Shown piece by piece: positions 47,093 through 59,549 of a DNA stretch of 64,000 nucleotides. Location: positions 190,329,794-190,393,793 of the forward strand of contig CP136064.1 of assembly GCA_032622095.1 (NCBI GenBank), written 5' to 3'. The translations under genes and the position numbers were made by a program. A model generated the notes under the pieces. The model was not told the origin of the DNA. It made no database searches and was given only the letters and a program-made list of their open reading frames with translations. Source of the stretch: Siphonodentalium dalli. Its lineage: Eukaryota; Mollusca; Scaphopoda; Gadilida; Siphonodentaliidae. The stretch's first letter is position 1. Each line of letters opens with the position of its first letter.

Positions 47093-47332
47093 GTACAGTG
47101 CTTTCTTTTTATTTGTATGTATGAAGTTTTAATTGCACATGCCGCTGTTATGACTGACTGTCGTGATTTCATATACTGGAAAGTCACCATTTGTGAATCG
47201 AAACGTTCCGTCCTATATGCATAGCTATTAAATCACAACAAAGCAAATTTACCACTTCATCTGACTTCTCATCGAATAATAAATAGCTGTCTAATGTAGT
47301 CTCCAAACTTTGACGGACAAATTCTATCAGTT

Positions 47333-47404
47333 GGGGATGTAGCTCAGTGGTAGAGCGTTCGCTTTGCATGTGAAAGGCCCCGGGTTCGATCCCCGGCATC
47401 TCCA
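47333..47404 (+). tRNA. tRNA-Ala-TGC: tRNA-Ala (TGC), copy b, unit 31
   Basis: Identical to the b reference. Confidence 0.97.
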
Positions 47405-47699
47405 AGAAATACTTTTGCACGAAAGTTAAAATTCGATTATGACGGTTTTGGTGATATTAATGGATGAAAATAATAGAAACAGCTTTCCCCATCGTTTTTC
47501 CGCGTGAAATCACGAAAACGAAAAAATTACTTTTCTGTATGCTCCGATGATATGCTCCGATGCTCCGTGGTATTGTGTCCTTATATTGCAGTGTAATTTC
47601 TATCATTTTATATTGAGATTAACATACTTCTTTTTTTCGTGGGAAATCAAAGGATTTATTATTTGTCGTCAATAATATGGCCTTGCAATTTTACGGGCC

Positions 47700-47771
47700 G
47701 GGGATGTAGCTCAGTGGTAGAGCGTTCGCTTCGGATGTGAAAGGCCCCGGGTTCAATCCCCGGCATCTCCA
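47700..47771 (+). tRNA. Alanine-bodied tRNA with CGG (proline) anticodon, copy c, unit 31
   Basis: C to G at 47734 (base 35) changes the anticodon loop from TTCGCAT to TTCGGAT, so the anticodon is CGG and would read the proline codon CCG. Every other base matches the c reference, including all stems and G3:U70. Alanyl-tRNA synthetase is known to ignore the anticodon and rely on G3:U70, so if transcribed this tRNA should be charged with alanine and could put alanine at CCG codons. It may equally be a silent pseudogene or a consensus error; the same unit also has a change in the GTCGAC palindrome 22 bp upstream of the gene. Confidence 0.88.
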
Positions 47772-48543
47772 AGGAAGGCGAATTTTGTTACAATATCTTG
47801 CACTATATTTCATCAATGGCGGGTTTTGGTAAATTTTTACCCCATTCAATCTCATACAAAATTTATAGCACTCGATCTATTTTATCAGAGGCTGCTTTTT
47901 GGTAATGTTTTGCACTATTCAAATCTCGCACAAAATCCCATGTGTACATTGTCCTGTATTTTTTATAATTTGTTTTATATATCAGTTCGTTTCATCCCAT
48001 ATTTTAGTTGCGGGAGGTAGCGTCTGTTTCACAGCATCACCCATAGAGACAAGTTGACGTCACAGACATGATGCACCATTCGTTCGCAATATGGACACCC
48101 AATAATTTAGTTGGTTGTTTGATTACGACATGTTCAAGATCGAAAATTGGGATCGTCAAGGTCGGTCTCGGAATATTGTTAAATGGACACAACTCGTTTA
48201 AACCTCAAACAGTACGTATACCTAATATGGAAGTCGGAACAATGCAGGTCGATAAATACACGAAACACCGTTATACTCTAAAAATAGTCTTATCGAAATC
48301 ACATTAATTTGACAGCTGTTTTCAATTATTTTTTCTCACAGATTGAGACAAACGCTCTTTATGCGTACCGTATAAGGAATATATAAACACTGAACGCTCG
48401 ATCTTTATTGTCTCGTGCTGATTAATTTTCCGAAAACAATATGACTTGAATAAGTCACGACATGATATGTATACATTTCATGTATTTCTCGACACATTTT
48501 GACCCCGAACCGGGCCTGACGAGGAGGGTATGTTCTTTGGCCT

Positions 48544-48617
48544 GGGGATGTAGCTCAGTGGTATAGAGCGTTCGCTTTGCACGTGAAAGGCCCCGGGTTC
48601 GATCCCCGGCATCTCCA
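48544..48617 (+). tRNA. tRNA-Ala-TGC: tRNA-Ala (TGC), copy a, unit 32, C38 and D-loop insertion
   Basis: Length 74 nt: a TA is inserted at the D-loop/D-stem border (loop AGTGGTATA). D-loop length varies naturally, so it may still work, though A-box to D-stem spacing is altered. Also carries C38. Confidence 0.93.
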
Positions 48618-48857
48618 GCACAGTGCTTTCTTTTTATTTGTATGTATGAAGTTTTAATTGCACATGCCGCTGTTATGACTGACTGTCGTGATTTCATATA
48701 CTGGAAAGTCACCATTTGTGAATCGAAACGTTCCGTCCTATATGCATAGCTATTAAATCACAACAAAGCAAATTTACCACTTCATCTGACTTCTCATCGA
48801 ATAATAAATAGCTGTCTAATGTAGTCTCCAAACTTTGACGGACAAATTCTATCAGTT

Positions 48858-48929
48858 GGGGATGTAGCTCAGTGGTAGAGCGTTCGCTTTGCATGTGAAA
48901 GGCCCCGGGTTCGATCCCCGGCATCTCCA
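48858..48929 (+). tRNA. tRNA-Ala-TGC: tRNA-Ala (TGC), copy b, unit 32
   Basis: Identical to the b reference. Confidence 0.97.
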
Positions 48930-49106
48930 AGAAATACTTTTGCACGAAAGTTAAAATTCGATTATGACGGTTTTGGTGATATTAATGGATGTAAATAATA
49001 GAAACAGCTTTCCCCATCGTTTTTCCGCGTGAAATCACGAAAACGAAAAAATTACTTTTCTGTATGCTCCGATGATATGCTCCGATGCTCCGTGGTATTG
49101 TGTCCT

Positions 49107-49114
49107 TATACTTC
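49107..49114. other. 41-bp deletion junction in the b-c spacer of unit 32
   Basis: The text from TTGCAGTG to AACATA present in other units is missing; the join TTATA|CTTC has ATA microhomology. The deletion ends 73 bp before tRNA c and leaves the GTCGAC palindrome intact. Confidence 0.85.
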
Positions 49115-49183
49115 TTTTTTTCGTGGGAAATCAAAGGATTTATTATTTGTCGACAATAATATGGCCTTGCAATTTTACGGGCC

Positions 49184-49255
49184 GGGGATGTAGCTCAGTG
49201 GTAGAGCGTTCGCTTCGCATGTGAAAGGCCCCGGGTTCAATCCCCGGCATCTCCA
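49184..49255 (+). tRNA. tRNA-Ala-CGC: tRNA-Ala (CGC), copy c, unit 32
   Basis: Gene identical to the c reference; a 41-bp deletion lies about 75 bp upstream. Confidence 0.97.
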
Positions 49256-50027
49256 AGGAAAGCGAATTTTGTTACAATATCTTGCACTATATTTCATCAA
49301 TGGCGGGTTTTGGTAAATTTTTACCCCATTCAATCTCATACAAAATTTATAGCACTCGATCTATTTTATCAGAGGCTGCTTTTTGGTAATGTTTTGCACT
49401 ATTAAAATCTCGCACAAAATCCCATGTGTACATTGTCCTGTATTTTTTATAATTTGTTTTATATATCAGTTCGTTTCATCCCATATTTTAGTTGCGGGAG
49501 GTAGCGTCTGTTTCACAGCATCACCCATAGAGACAATTTGACGTCACAGACATGATGCACCATTCGTTCGCAATATGGACACCCAATAATTTAGTTGGTT
49601 GTTTGATTACGACATGTTCAAGATCGAAAATTGGGATCGTCAAGGTCGGTCTCGGAATATTGTTAAATGGACACAACTCGTTTAAACCTCAAACAGTACG
49701 TATACCTAATATGGAAGTCGGAACAATGCAGGTCGATAAATACACGAAACACCGTTATACTCTAAAAATAGTCTTATCGAAATCACATTAATTTGACAGC
49801 TGTTTTCAATTATTTTTTCTCACAGATTGAGACAAACGCTCTTTATGCGTACCGTATAAGGAATATATAAACACTGAACGCTCGATCTTTATTGTCTCGT
49901 GCTGATTAATTTTCCGAAAACAATATGACTTGAATAAGTCACGACATGATATGTATACATTTCATGTATTTCTCGACACATTTTGACCCCGAACCGGGCC
50001 TGACGAGGAGGGTATGTTCTTTGGTCT

Positions 50028-50099
50028 GGGGATGTAGCTCAGTGGTAGAGCGTTCGCTTTGCATGTGAAAGGCCCCGGGTTCGATCCCCGGCATCTCCA
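50028..50099 (+). tRNA. tRNA-Ala-TGC: tRNA-Ala (TGC), copy a, unit 33
   Basis: Gene identical to the a reference; leader reads TTGGTCT instead of TTGGCCT (also units 35, 38, 39, 40). Confidence 0.97.
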
Positions 50100-50339
50100 G
50101 CACAGTGCTTTCTTTTTATTTGTATGTATGAAGTTTTAATTGCACATGCCGCTGTTATGACTGACTGTCGTGATTTCATATACTGGAAAGTCACCATTTG
50201 TGAATCGAAACGTTCCGTCCTATATGCATAGCTATTAAATCACAACAAAGCAAATTTACCACTTCATCTGACTTCTCATCGAATAATAAATAGCTGTCTA
50301 ATGTAGTCTCCAAACTTTGACGGACAAATTCTATCAGTT

Positions 50340-50411
50340 GGGGATGTAGCTCAGTGGTAGAGCGTTCGCTTTGCATGTGAAAGGCCCCGGGTTCGATCCC
50401 CGGCATCTCCA
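50340..50411 (+). tRNA. tRNA-Ala-TGC: tRNA-Ala (TGC), copy b, unit 33
   Basis: Identical to the b reference. Confidence 0.97.
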
Positions 50412-50706
50412 AGAAATACTTTTGCACGAAAGTTAAAATTCGATTATGACGGTTTTGGTGATATTAATGGATGTAAATAATAGAAACAGCTTTCCCCATC
50501 GTTTTTCCGCGTGAAATCACGAAAACGAAAAAATTACTTTTCTGTATGCTCCGATGATATGCTCCGATGCTCCGTGGTATTGTGTCCTTATATTGCAGTG
50601 TAATTTCTATCATTTTATATTGAGATTAACATACTTCTTTTTTTCGTGGGAAATCAAAGGATTTATTATTTGTCGACAATAATATGGCCTTGCAATTTTA
50701 CGGGCC

Positions 50707-50778
50707 GGGGATGTAGCTCAGTGGTAGAGCGTTCGCTTCGCATGTGAAAGGCCCCGGGTTCAATCCCCGGCATCTCCA
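50707..50778 (+). tRNA. tRNA-Ala-CGC: tRNA-Ala (CGC), copy c, unit 33
   Basis: Identical to the c reference. Confidence 0.97.
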
Positions 50779-51550
50779 AGGAAGGCGAATTTTGTTACAA
50801 TATCTTGCACTATATTTCATCAATGGCGGGTTTTGGTAAATTTTTACCCCATTCAATCTCATACAAAATTTATAGCACTCGATCTATTTTATCAGAGGCT
50901 GCTTTTTGGTAATGTTTTGCACTATTCAAATCTCGCACAAAATCCCATGTGTACATTGTCCTGTATTTTTTATAATTTGTTTTATATATCAGTTCGTTTC
51001 ATCCCATATTTTAGTTGCGGGAGGTAGCGTCTGTTTCACAGCATCACCCATAGAGACAAGTTGACGTCACAGACATGATGAACCATTCGTTCGCAATATG
51101 GACACCCAATAATTTAGTTGGTTGTTTGATTACGACATGTTCAAGATCGAAAATTGGGATCGTCAAGGTCGGTCTCGGAATATTGTTAAATGGACACAAC
51201 TCGTTTAAACCTCAAACAGTACGTATACCTAATATGGAAGTCGGAACAATGCAGGTCGATAAATACACGAAACACCGTTATACTCTAAAAATAGTCTTAT
51301 CGAAATCACATTAATTTGACAGCTGTTTTCAATTATTTTTTCTCACAGATTGAGACAAACGCTCTTTATGCGTACCGTATAAGGAATATATAAACACTGA
51401 ACGCTCGATCTTTATTGTCTCGTGCTGATTAATTTTCCGAAAACAATATGACTTGAATAAGTCACGACATGATATGTATACATTTCATGTATTTCTCGAC
51501 ACATTTTGACCCCGAACCGGGCCTGACGAGGAGGGTATGTTCTTTGGCCT

Positions 51551-51622
51551 GGGGATGTAGCTCAGTGGTAGAGCGTTCGCTTTGCACGTGAAAGGCCCCG
51601 GGTTCGATCCCCGGCATCTCCA
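51551..51622 (+). tRNA. tRNA-Ala-TGC: tRNA-Ala (TGC), copy a, unit 34, C38 variant
   Basis: Same as the C38 copy at 28107-28178. Confidence 0.96.
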
Positions 51623-51862
51623 GCACAGTGCTTTCTTTTTATTTGTATGTATGAAGTTTTAATTGCACATGCCGCTGTTATGACTGACTGTCGTGATTTC
51701 ATATACTGGAAAGTCACCATTTGTGAATCGAAACGTTCCGTCCTATATGCATAGCTATTAAATCACAACAAAGCAAATTTACCACTTCATCTGACTTCTC
51801 ATCGAATAATAAATAGCTGTCTAATGTAGTCTCCAAACTTTGACGGACAAATTCTATCAGTT

Positions 51863-51934
51863 GGGGATGTAGCTCAGTGGTAGAGCGTTCGCTTTGCATG
51901 TGAAAGACCCCGGGTTCGATCCCCGGCATCTCCA
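51863..51934 (+). tRNA. tRNA-Ala-TGC: tRNA-Ala (TGC), copy b, unit 34, variable-loop variant
   Basis: G to A at 51907 (base 45, variable loop). Stems are intact. Confidence 0.95.
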
Positions 51935-52229
51935 AGAAATACTTTTGCACGAAAGTTAAAATTCGATTATGACGGTTTTGGTGATATTAATGGATGTAAA
52001 TAATAGAAACAGCTTTCCCCATCGTTTTTCCGCGTGAAATCACGAAAACGAAAAAATTACTTTTCTGTATGCTCCGATGATATGCTCCGATGCTCCGTGG
52101 TATTGTGTCCTTATATTGCAGTGTAATTTCTATCATTTTATATTGAGATTAACATACTTCTTTTTTTCGTGGGAAATCAAAGGATTTATTATTTGTCGAC
52201 AATAATATGGCCTTGCAATTTTACGGGCC

Positions 52230-52301
52230 GGGGATGTAGCTCAGTGGTAGAGCGTTCGCTTCGCATGTGAAAGGCCCCGGGTTCAATCCCCGGCATCTCC
52301 A
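52230..52301 (+). tRNA. tRNA-Ala-CGC: tRNA-Ala (CGC), copy c, unit 34
   Basis: Identical to the c reference. Confidence 0.97.
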
Positions 52302-53073
52302 AGGAAGGCGAATTTTGTTACAATATCTTGCACTATATTTCATCAATGGCGGGTTTTGGTAAATTTTTACCCCATTCAATCTCATACAAAATTTATAGCA
52401 CTCGATCTATTTTATCAGAGGCTGCTTTTTGGTAATGTTTTGCACTATTAAAATCTCGCACAAAATCCCATGTGTACATTGTCCTGTATTTTTTATAATT
52501 TGTTTTATATATCAGTTCGTTTCATCCCATATTTTAGTTGCGGGAGGTAGCGTCTGTTTCACAGCATCACCCATAGAGACAAATTGACGTCACAGACATG
52601 ATGCACCATTCGTTCGCAATATGGACACCCAATAATTTAGTTGGTTGTTTGATTACGACATGTTCAAGATCGAAAATTGGGATCGTCAAGGTCGGTCTCG
52701 GAATATTGTTAAATGGACACAACTCGTTTAAACCTCAAACAGTACGTATACCTAATATGGAAGTCGGAACAATGCAGGTCGATAAATACACGAAACACCG
52801 TTATACTCTAAAAATAGTCTTATCGAAATCACATTAATTTGACAGCTGTTTTCAATTATTTTTTCTCACAGATTGAGACAAACGCTCTTTATGCGTACCG
52901 TATAAGGAATATATAAACACTGAACGCTCGATCTTTATTGTCTCGTGCTGATTAATTTTCCGAAAACAATATGACTTGAATAAGTCACGACATGATATGT
53001 ATACATTTCATGTATTTCTCGACACATTTTGACCCCGAACCGGGCCTGACGAGGAGGGTATGTTCTTTGGTCT

Positions 53074-53145
53074 GGGGATGTAGCTCAGTGGTAGAGCGTT
53101 CGCTTTGCATGTGAAAGGCCCCGGGTTCGATCCCCGGCATCTCCA
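53074..53145 (+). tRNA. tRNA-Ala-TGC: tRNA-Ala (TGC), copy a, unit 35
   Basis: Gene identical to the a reference; TTGGTCT leader. Confidence 0.97.
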
Positions 53146-53385
53146 GCACAGTGCTTTCTTTTTATTTGTATGTATGAAGTTTTAATTGCACATGCCGCTG
53201 TTATGACTGACTGTCGTGATTTCATATACTGGAAAGTCACCATTTGTGAATCGAAACGTTCCGTCCTATATGCATAGCTATTAAATCACAACAAAGCAAA
53301 TTTACCACTCCATCTGACTTCTCATCGAATAATAAATAGCTGTCTAATGTAGTCTCCAAACTTTGACGGACAAATTCTATCAGTT

Positions 53386-53457
53386 GGGGATGTAGCTCAG
53401 TGGTAGAGCGTTCGCTTTGCATGTGAAAGGCCCCGGGTTCGATCCCCGGCATCTCCA
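53386..53457 (+). tRNA. tRNA-Ala-TGC: tRNA-Ala (TGC), copy b, unit 35
   Basis: Identical to the b reference. Confidence 0.97.
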
Positions 53458-53752
53458 AGAAATACTTTTGCACGAAAGTTAAAATTCGATTATGACGGTT
53501 TTGGTGATATTAATGGTTGTAAATAATAGAAACAGCTTTCCCCATCGTTTTTCCGCGTGAAATCACGAAAACGAAAAAATTACTTTTCTGTATGCTCCGA
53601 TGATATGCTCCGATGCTCCGTGGTATTGTGTCCTTATATTGCAGTGTAATTTCTATCATTTTATATTGAGATTAACATACTTCTTTTTTTCGTGGGAAAT
53701 CAAAGGATTTATTATTTGTCGACAATAATATGGCCTTGCAATTTTACGGGCC

Positions 53753-53824
53753 GGGGATGTAGCTCAGTGGTAGAGCGTTCGCTTCGCATGTGAAAGGCCC
53801 CGGGTTCAATCCCCGGCATCTCCA
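53753..53824 (+). tRNA. tRNA-Ala-CGC: tRNA-Ala (CGC), copy c, unit 35
   Basis: Identical to the c reference. Confidence 0.97.
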
Positions 53825-54596
53825 AGGAAGGCGAATTTTGTTACAATATCTTGCACTATATTTCATCAATGGCGGGTTTTGGTAAATTTTTACCCCATTC
53901 AATCTCATACAAAATTTATAGCACTCGATCTATTTTATCAGAGGCTGCTTTTTGGTAATGTTTTGCACTATTCAAATCTCGCACAAAATCCCATGTGTAC
54001 ATTGTCCTGTATTTTTTATAATTTGTTTTATATATCAGTTCGTTTCATCCCATATTTTAGTTGCGGGAGGTAGCGTCTGTTTCACAGCATCACCCATAGA
54101 GACAAGTTGACGTCACAGACATGATGCACCATTCGTTCGCAATATGGACACCCAATAATTTAGTTGGTTGTTTGATTACGACATGTTCAAGATCGAAAAT
54201 TGGGATCGTCAAGGTCGGTCTCGGAATATTGTTAAATGGACACAACTCGTTTAAACCTCAAACAGTACGTATACCTAATATGGAAGTCGGAACAATGCAG
54301 GTCGATAAATACACGAAACACCGTTATACTCTAAAAATAGTCTTATCGAAATCACATTAATTTGACAGCTGTTTTCAATTATTTTTTCTCACAGATTGAG
54401 ACAAACGCTCTTTATGCGTACCGTATAAGGAATATATAAACACTGAACGCTCGATCTTTATTGTCTCGTGCTGATTAATTTTCCGAAAACAATATGACTT
54501 GAATAAGTCACGACATGATATGTATACATTTCATGTATTTCTCGACACATTTTGACCCCGAACCGGGCCTGACGAGGAGGGTATGTTCTTTGGCCT

Positions 54597-54668
54597 GGGG
54601 ATGTAGCTCAGTGGTAGAGCGTTCGCTTTGCACGTGAAAGGCCCCGGGTTCGATCCCCGGCATCTCCA
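54597..54668 (+). tRNA. tRNA-Ala-TGC: tRNA-Ala (TGC), copy a, unit 36, C38 variant
   Basis: Same as the C38 copy at 28107-28178. Confidence 0.96.
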
Positions 54669-54908
54669 GCACAGTGCTTTCTTTTTATTTGTATGTATGA
54701 AGTTTTAATTGCACATGCCGCTGTTATGACTGACTGTCGTGATTTCATATACTGGAAAGTCACCATTTGTGAATCGAAACGTTCCGTCCTATATGCATAG
54801 CTATTAAATCACAACAAAGCAAATTTACCACTTCATCTGACTTCTCATCGAATAATAAATAGCTGTCTAATGTAGTCTCCAAACTTTGACGGACAAATTC
54901 TATCAGTT

Positions 54909-54980
54909 GGGGATGTAGCTCAGTGGTAGAGCGTTCGCTTTGCATGTGAAAGGCCCCGGGTTCGATCCCCGGCATCTCCA
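54909..54980 (+). tRNA. tRNA-Ala-TGC: tRNA-Ala (TGC), copy b, unit 36
   Basis: Identical to the b reference. Confidence 0.97.
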
Positions 54981-55275
54981 AGAAATACTTTTGCACGAAA
55001 GTTAAAATTCGATTATGACGGTTTTGGTGATATTAATGGATGTAAATAATAGAAACAGCTTTCCCCATCGTTTTTCCGCGTGAAATCACGAAAACGAAAA
55101 AATTACTTTTCTGTATGCTCCGATGATATGCTCCGATGCTCCGTGGTATTGTGTCCTTATATTGCAGTGTAATTTCTATCATTTTATATTGAGATTAACA
55201 TACTTCTTTTTTTCGTGGGAAATCAAAGGATTTATTATTTGTCGACAATAATATGGCCTTGCAATTTTACGGGCC

Positions 55276-55347
55276 GGGGATGTAGCTCAGTGGTAGAGCG
55301 TTCGCTTCGCATGTGAAAGGCCCCGGGTTCAATCCCCGGCATCTCCA
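55276..55347 (+). tRNA. tRNA-Ala-CGC: tRNA-Ala (CGC), copy c, unit 36
   Basis: Identical to the c reference. Confidence 0.97.
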
Positions 55348-56119
55348 AGGAAGGCGAATTTTGTTACAATATCTTGCACTATATTTCATCAATGGCGGGT
55401 TTTGGTAAATTTTTACCCCATTCAATCTCATACAAAATTTATAGCACTCGATCTATTTTATCAGAGGCTGCTTTTTGGTAATGTTTTGCACTATTCAAAT
55501 CTCGCACAAAATCCCATGTGTACATTGTCCTGTATTTTTTATAATTTGTTTTATATATCAGTTCGTTTCATCCCATATTTTAGTTGCGGGAGGTAGCGTC
55601 TGTTTCACAGCATCACCCATAGAGACAAGTTGACGTCACAGACATGATGCACCATTCGTTCGCAATATGGACACCCAATAATTTAGTTGGTTGTTTGATT
55701 ACGACATGTTCAAGATCGAATTTTGGGATCGTCAAGGTCGGTCTCGGAATATTGTTAAATGGACACAACTCGTTTAAACCTCAAACAGTACGTATACCTA
55801 ATATGGAAGTCGGAACAATGCAGGTCGATAAATACACGAAACACCGTTATACTCTAAAAATAGTCTTATCGAAATCACATTAATTTGACAGCTGTTTTCA
55901 ATTATTTGTTCTCACAGATTGAGACAAACGCTCTTTATGCGTACGGTATAAGGAATATATAAACACTGAAAGCTCGATCTTTATTGTCTCGTGCTGATTA
56001 GTTTTCCGAAAACAATATGACTTGAATAAGTCACGACATGATATGTATACATTTCATGTATTTCTCGACACATTTTGACCCCGAACCGGGCCTGACGAGG
56101 AGGGTATGTTCTTTGGCCT

Positions 56120-56191
56120 GGGGATGTAGCTCAGTGGTAGAGCGTTCGCTTTGCATGTGAAAGGCCCCGGGTTCGATCCCCGGCATCTCCA
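56120..56191 (+). tRNA. tRNA-Ala-TGC: tRNA-Ala (TGC), copy a, unit 37
   Basis: Identical to the a reference; the upstream spacer has several private substitutions (around 55720 and 55908-56001). Confidence 0.97.
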
Positions 56192-56431
56192 GCACAGTGC
56201 TTTCTTTTTATTTGTATGTATGAAGTTTTAATTGCACATGCCGCTGTTATGACTGACTGTCGTGATTTCATATACTGGAAAGTCACCATTTGTGAATCGA
56301 AACGTTCCGTCCTATATGCATAGCTATTAAATCACAACAAAGCAAATTTACCACTTCATCTGACTTCTCATCGAATAATAAATAGCTGTCTAATGTAGTC
56401 TCCAAACTTTGACGGACAAATTCTATCAGTT

Positions 56432-56503
56432 GGGGATGTAGCTCAGTGGTAGAGCGTTCGCTTTGCATGTGAAAGGCCCCGGGTTCGATCCCCGGCATCT
56501 CCA
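56432..56503 (+). tRNA. tRNA-Ala-TGC: tRNA-Ala (TGC), copy b, unit 37
   Basis: Identical to the b reference. Confidence 0.97.
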
Positions 56504-56798
56504 AGAAATACTTTTGCACGAAAGTTAAAATTCGATTATGACGGTTTTGGTGATATTAATGGATGTAAATAATAGAAACAGCTTTCCCCATCGTTTTTCC
56601 GCGTGAAATCACGAAAACGAAAAAATTACTTTTCTGTATGCTCCGATGATATGCTCCGATGCTCCGTGGTATTGTGTCCTTATATTGCAGTGTAATTTCT
56701 ATCATTTTATATTGAGATTAACATACTTCTTTTTTTCGTGGGAAATCAAAGGATTTATTATTTGTCGACAATAATATGGCCTTGCAATTTTACGGGCC

Positions 56799-56870
56799 GG
56801 GGATGTAGCTCAGTGGTAGAGCGTTCGCTTCGCATGTGAAAGGCCCCGGGTTCAATCCCCGGCATCTCCA
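56799..56870 (+). tRNA. tRNA-Ala-CGC: tRNA-Ala (CGC), copy c, unit 37
   Basis: Identical to the c reference. Confidence 0.97.
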
Positions 56871-57642
56871 AGGAAGGCGAATTTTGTTACAATATCTTGC
56901 ACTATATTTCATCAATGGCGGGTTTTGGTAAATTTTTACCCCATTCAATCTCATACAAAATTTATAGCACTCGATCTATTTTATCAGAGGCTGCTTTTTG
57001 GTAATGTTTTGCACTATTCAAATCTCGCACAAAATCCCATGTGTACATTGTCCTGTATTTTTTATAATTTGTTTTATATATCAGTTCGTTTCATCCCATA
57101 TTTTAGTTGCGGGAGGTAGCGTCTGTTTCACAGCATCACCCATAGAGACAAATTGACGTCACAGACATGATGCACCATTCGTTCGCAATATGGACACCCA
57201 ATAATTTAGTTGGTTGTTTGATTACGACATGTTCAAGATCGAAAATTGGGATCGTCAAGGTCGGTCTCGGAATATTGTTAAATGGACACAACTCGTTTAA
57301 ACCTCAAACAGTACGTATACCTAATATGGAAGTCGGAACAATGCAGGTCGATAAATACACGAAACACCGTTATACTCTAAAAATAGTCTTATCGAAATCA
57401 CATTAATTTGACAGCTGTTTTCAATTATTTTTTCTCACAGATTGAGACAAACGCTCTTTATGCGTACCGTATAAGGAATATATAAACACTGAACGCTCGA
57501 TCTTTATTGTCTCGTGCTGATTAATTTTCCGAAAACAATATGACTTGAATAAGTCACGACATGATATGTATACATTTCATGTATTTCTCGACACATTTTG
57601 ACCCCGAACCGGGCCTGACGAGGAGGGTATGTTCTTTGGTCT

Positions 57643-57714
57643 GGGGATGTAGCTCAGTGGTAGAGCGTTCGCTTTGCACGTGAAAGGCCCCGGGTTCGAT
57701 CCCCGGCATCTCCA
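57643..57714 (+). tRNA. tRNA-Ala-TGC: tRNA-Ala (TGC), copy a, unit 38, C38 variant
   Basis: C38 variant combined with the TTGGTCT leader, a mosaic not seen in other units. Confidence 0.96.
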
Positions 57715-57954
57715 GCACAGTGCTTTCTTTTTATTTGTATGTATGAAGTTTTAATTGCACATGCCGCTGTTATGACTGACTGTCGTGATTTCATATACTG
57801 GAAAGTCACCATTTGTGAATCGAAACGTTCCGTCCTATATGCATAGCTATTAAATCACAACAAAGCAAATTTACCACTTCATCTGACTTCTCATCGAATA
57901 ATAAATAGCTGTCTAATGTAGTCTCCAAACTTTGACGGACAAATTCTATCAGTT

Positions 57955-58026
57955 GGGGATGTAGCTCAGTGGTAGAGCGTTCGCTTTGCATGTGAAAGGC
58001 CCCGGGTTCGATCCCCGGCATCTCCA
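57955..58026 (+). tRNA. tRNA-Ala-TGC: tRNA-Ala (TGC), copy b, unit 38
   Basis: Identical to the b reference. Confidence 0.97.
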
Positions 58027-58321
58027 AGAAATACTTTTGCACGAAAGTTAAAATTCGATTATGACGGTTTTGGTGATATTAATGGATGTAAATAATAGAA
58101 ACAGCTTTCCCCATCGTTTTTCCGCGTGAAATCACGAAAACGAAAAAATTACTTTTCTGTATGCTCCGATGATATGCTCCGATGCTCCGTGGTATTGTGT
58201 CCTTATATTGCAGTGTAATTTCTATCATTTTATATTGAGATTAACATACTTCTTTTTTTCGTGGGAAATCAAAGGATTTATTATTTGTCGACAATAATAT
58301 GGCCTTGCAATTTTACGGGCC

Positions 58322-58393
58322 GGGGATGTAGCTCAGTGGTAGAGCGTTCGCTTCGCATGTGAAAGGCCCTGGGTTCAATCCCCGGGATCTCCA
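58322..58393 (+). tRNA. tRNA-Ala-CGC: tRNA-Ala (CGC), copy c, unit 38, acceptor mismatch
   Basis: C to G at 58386 (base 65) gives a G-G mismatch at the seventh acceptor pair; C to T at 58370 (base 49) makes a tolerable T-G pair in the T stem. Confidence 0.92.
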
Positions 58394-59165
58394 AGGAAGG
58401 CGAATTTTGTTACAATATCTTGCACTATATTTCATCAATGGCGGGTTTTGGTAAATTTTTACCCCATTCAATCTCATACAAAATTTATAGCACTCGATCT
58501 ATTTTATCAGAGGCTGCTTTTTGGTAATGTTTTGCACTATTCAAATCTCGCACAAAATCCCATGTGTACATTGTCCTGTATTTTTTATAATTTGTTTTAT
58601 ATATCAGTTCGTTTCATCCCATATTTTAGTTGCGGGAGGTAGCGTCTGTTTCACAGCATCACCCATAGAGACAAGTTGACGTCACAGACATGATGCACCA
58701 TTCGTTCGCAATATGGACACCCAATAATTTAGTTGGTTGTTTGATTACGACATGTTCAAGATCGAAAATTGGGATCGTCAAGGTCGGTCTCGGAATATTG
58801 TTAAATGGACACAACTCGTTTAAACCTCAAACAGTACGTATACCTAATATGGAAGTCGGAACAATGCAGGTCGATAAATACACGAAACACCGTTATACTC
58901 TAAAAATAGTCTTATCGAAATCACATTAATTTGACAGCTGTTTTCAATTATTTTTTCTCACAGATTGAGACAAACGCTCTTTATGCGTACCGTATAAGGA
59001 ATATATAAACACTGAACGCTCGATCTTTATTGTCTCGTGCTGATTAATTTTCCGAAAACAATATGACTTGAATAAGTCACGACATGATATGTATACATTT
59101 CATGTATTTCTCGACACATTTTGACCCCGAACCGGGCCTGACGAGGAGGTTATGTTCTTTGGTCT

Positions 59166-59237
59166 GGGGATGTAGCTCAGTGGTAGAGCGTTCGCTTTGC
59201 ATGTGAAAGGCCCCGGGTTCGATCCCCGGCATCTCCA
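59166..59237 (+). tRNA. tRNA-Ala-TGC: tRNA-Ala (TGC), copy a, unit 39
   Basis: Gene identical to the a reference; TTGGTCT leader. Confidence 0.97.
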
Positions 59238-59477
59238 GCACAGTGCTTTCTTTTTATTTGTATGTATGAAGTTTTAATTGCACATGCCGCTGTTATGACT
59301 GACTGTCGTGATTTCATATACTGGAAAGTCACCATTTGTGAATCGAAACGTTCCGTCCTATATGCATAGCTATTAAATCACAACAAAGCAAATTTACCAC
59401 TTCATCTGACTTCTCATCGAATAATAAATAGCTGTCTAATGTAGTCTCCAAACTTTGACGGACAAATTCTATCAGTT

Positions 59478-59549
59478 GGGGATGTAGCTCAGTGGTAGAG
59501 CGTTCGCTTTGCATGTGAAAGGCCCCGGGTTCGATCCCCGGCATCTCCA
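59478..59549 (+). tRNA. tRNA-Ala-TGC: tRNA-Ala (TGC), copy b, unit 39
   Basis: Identical to the b reference. Confidence 0.97.

Noticed and set aside
48455-48715. 86-codon - strand frame with GDRTRGLSRAKRT
   Set aside because: Antisense of tRNA a, opened by the 2-bp D-loop insertion in unit 32.
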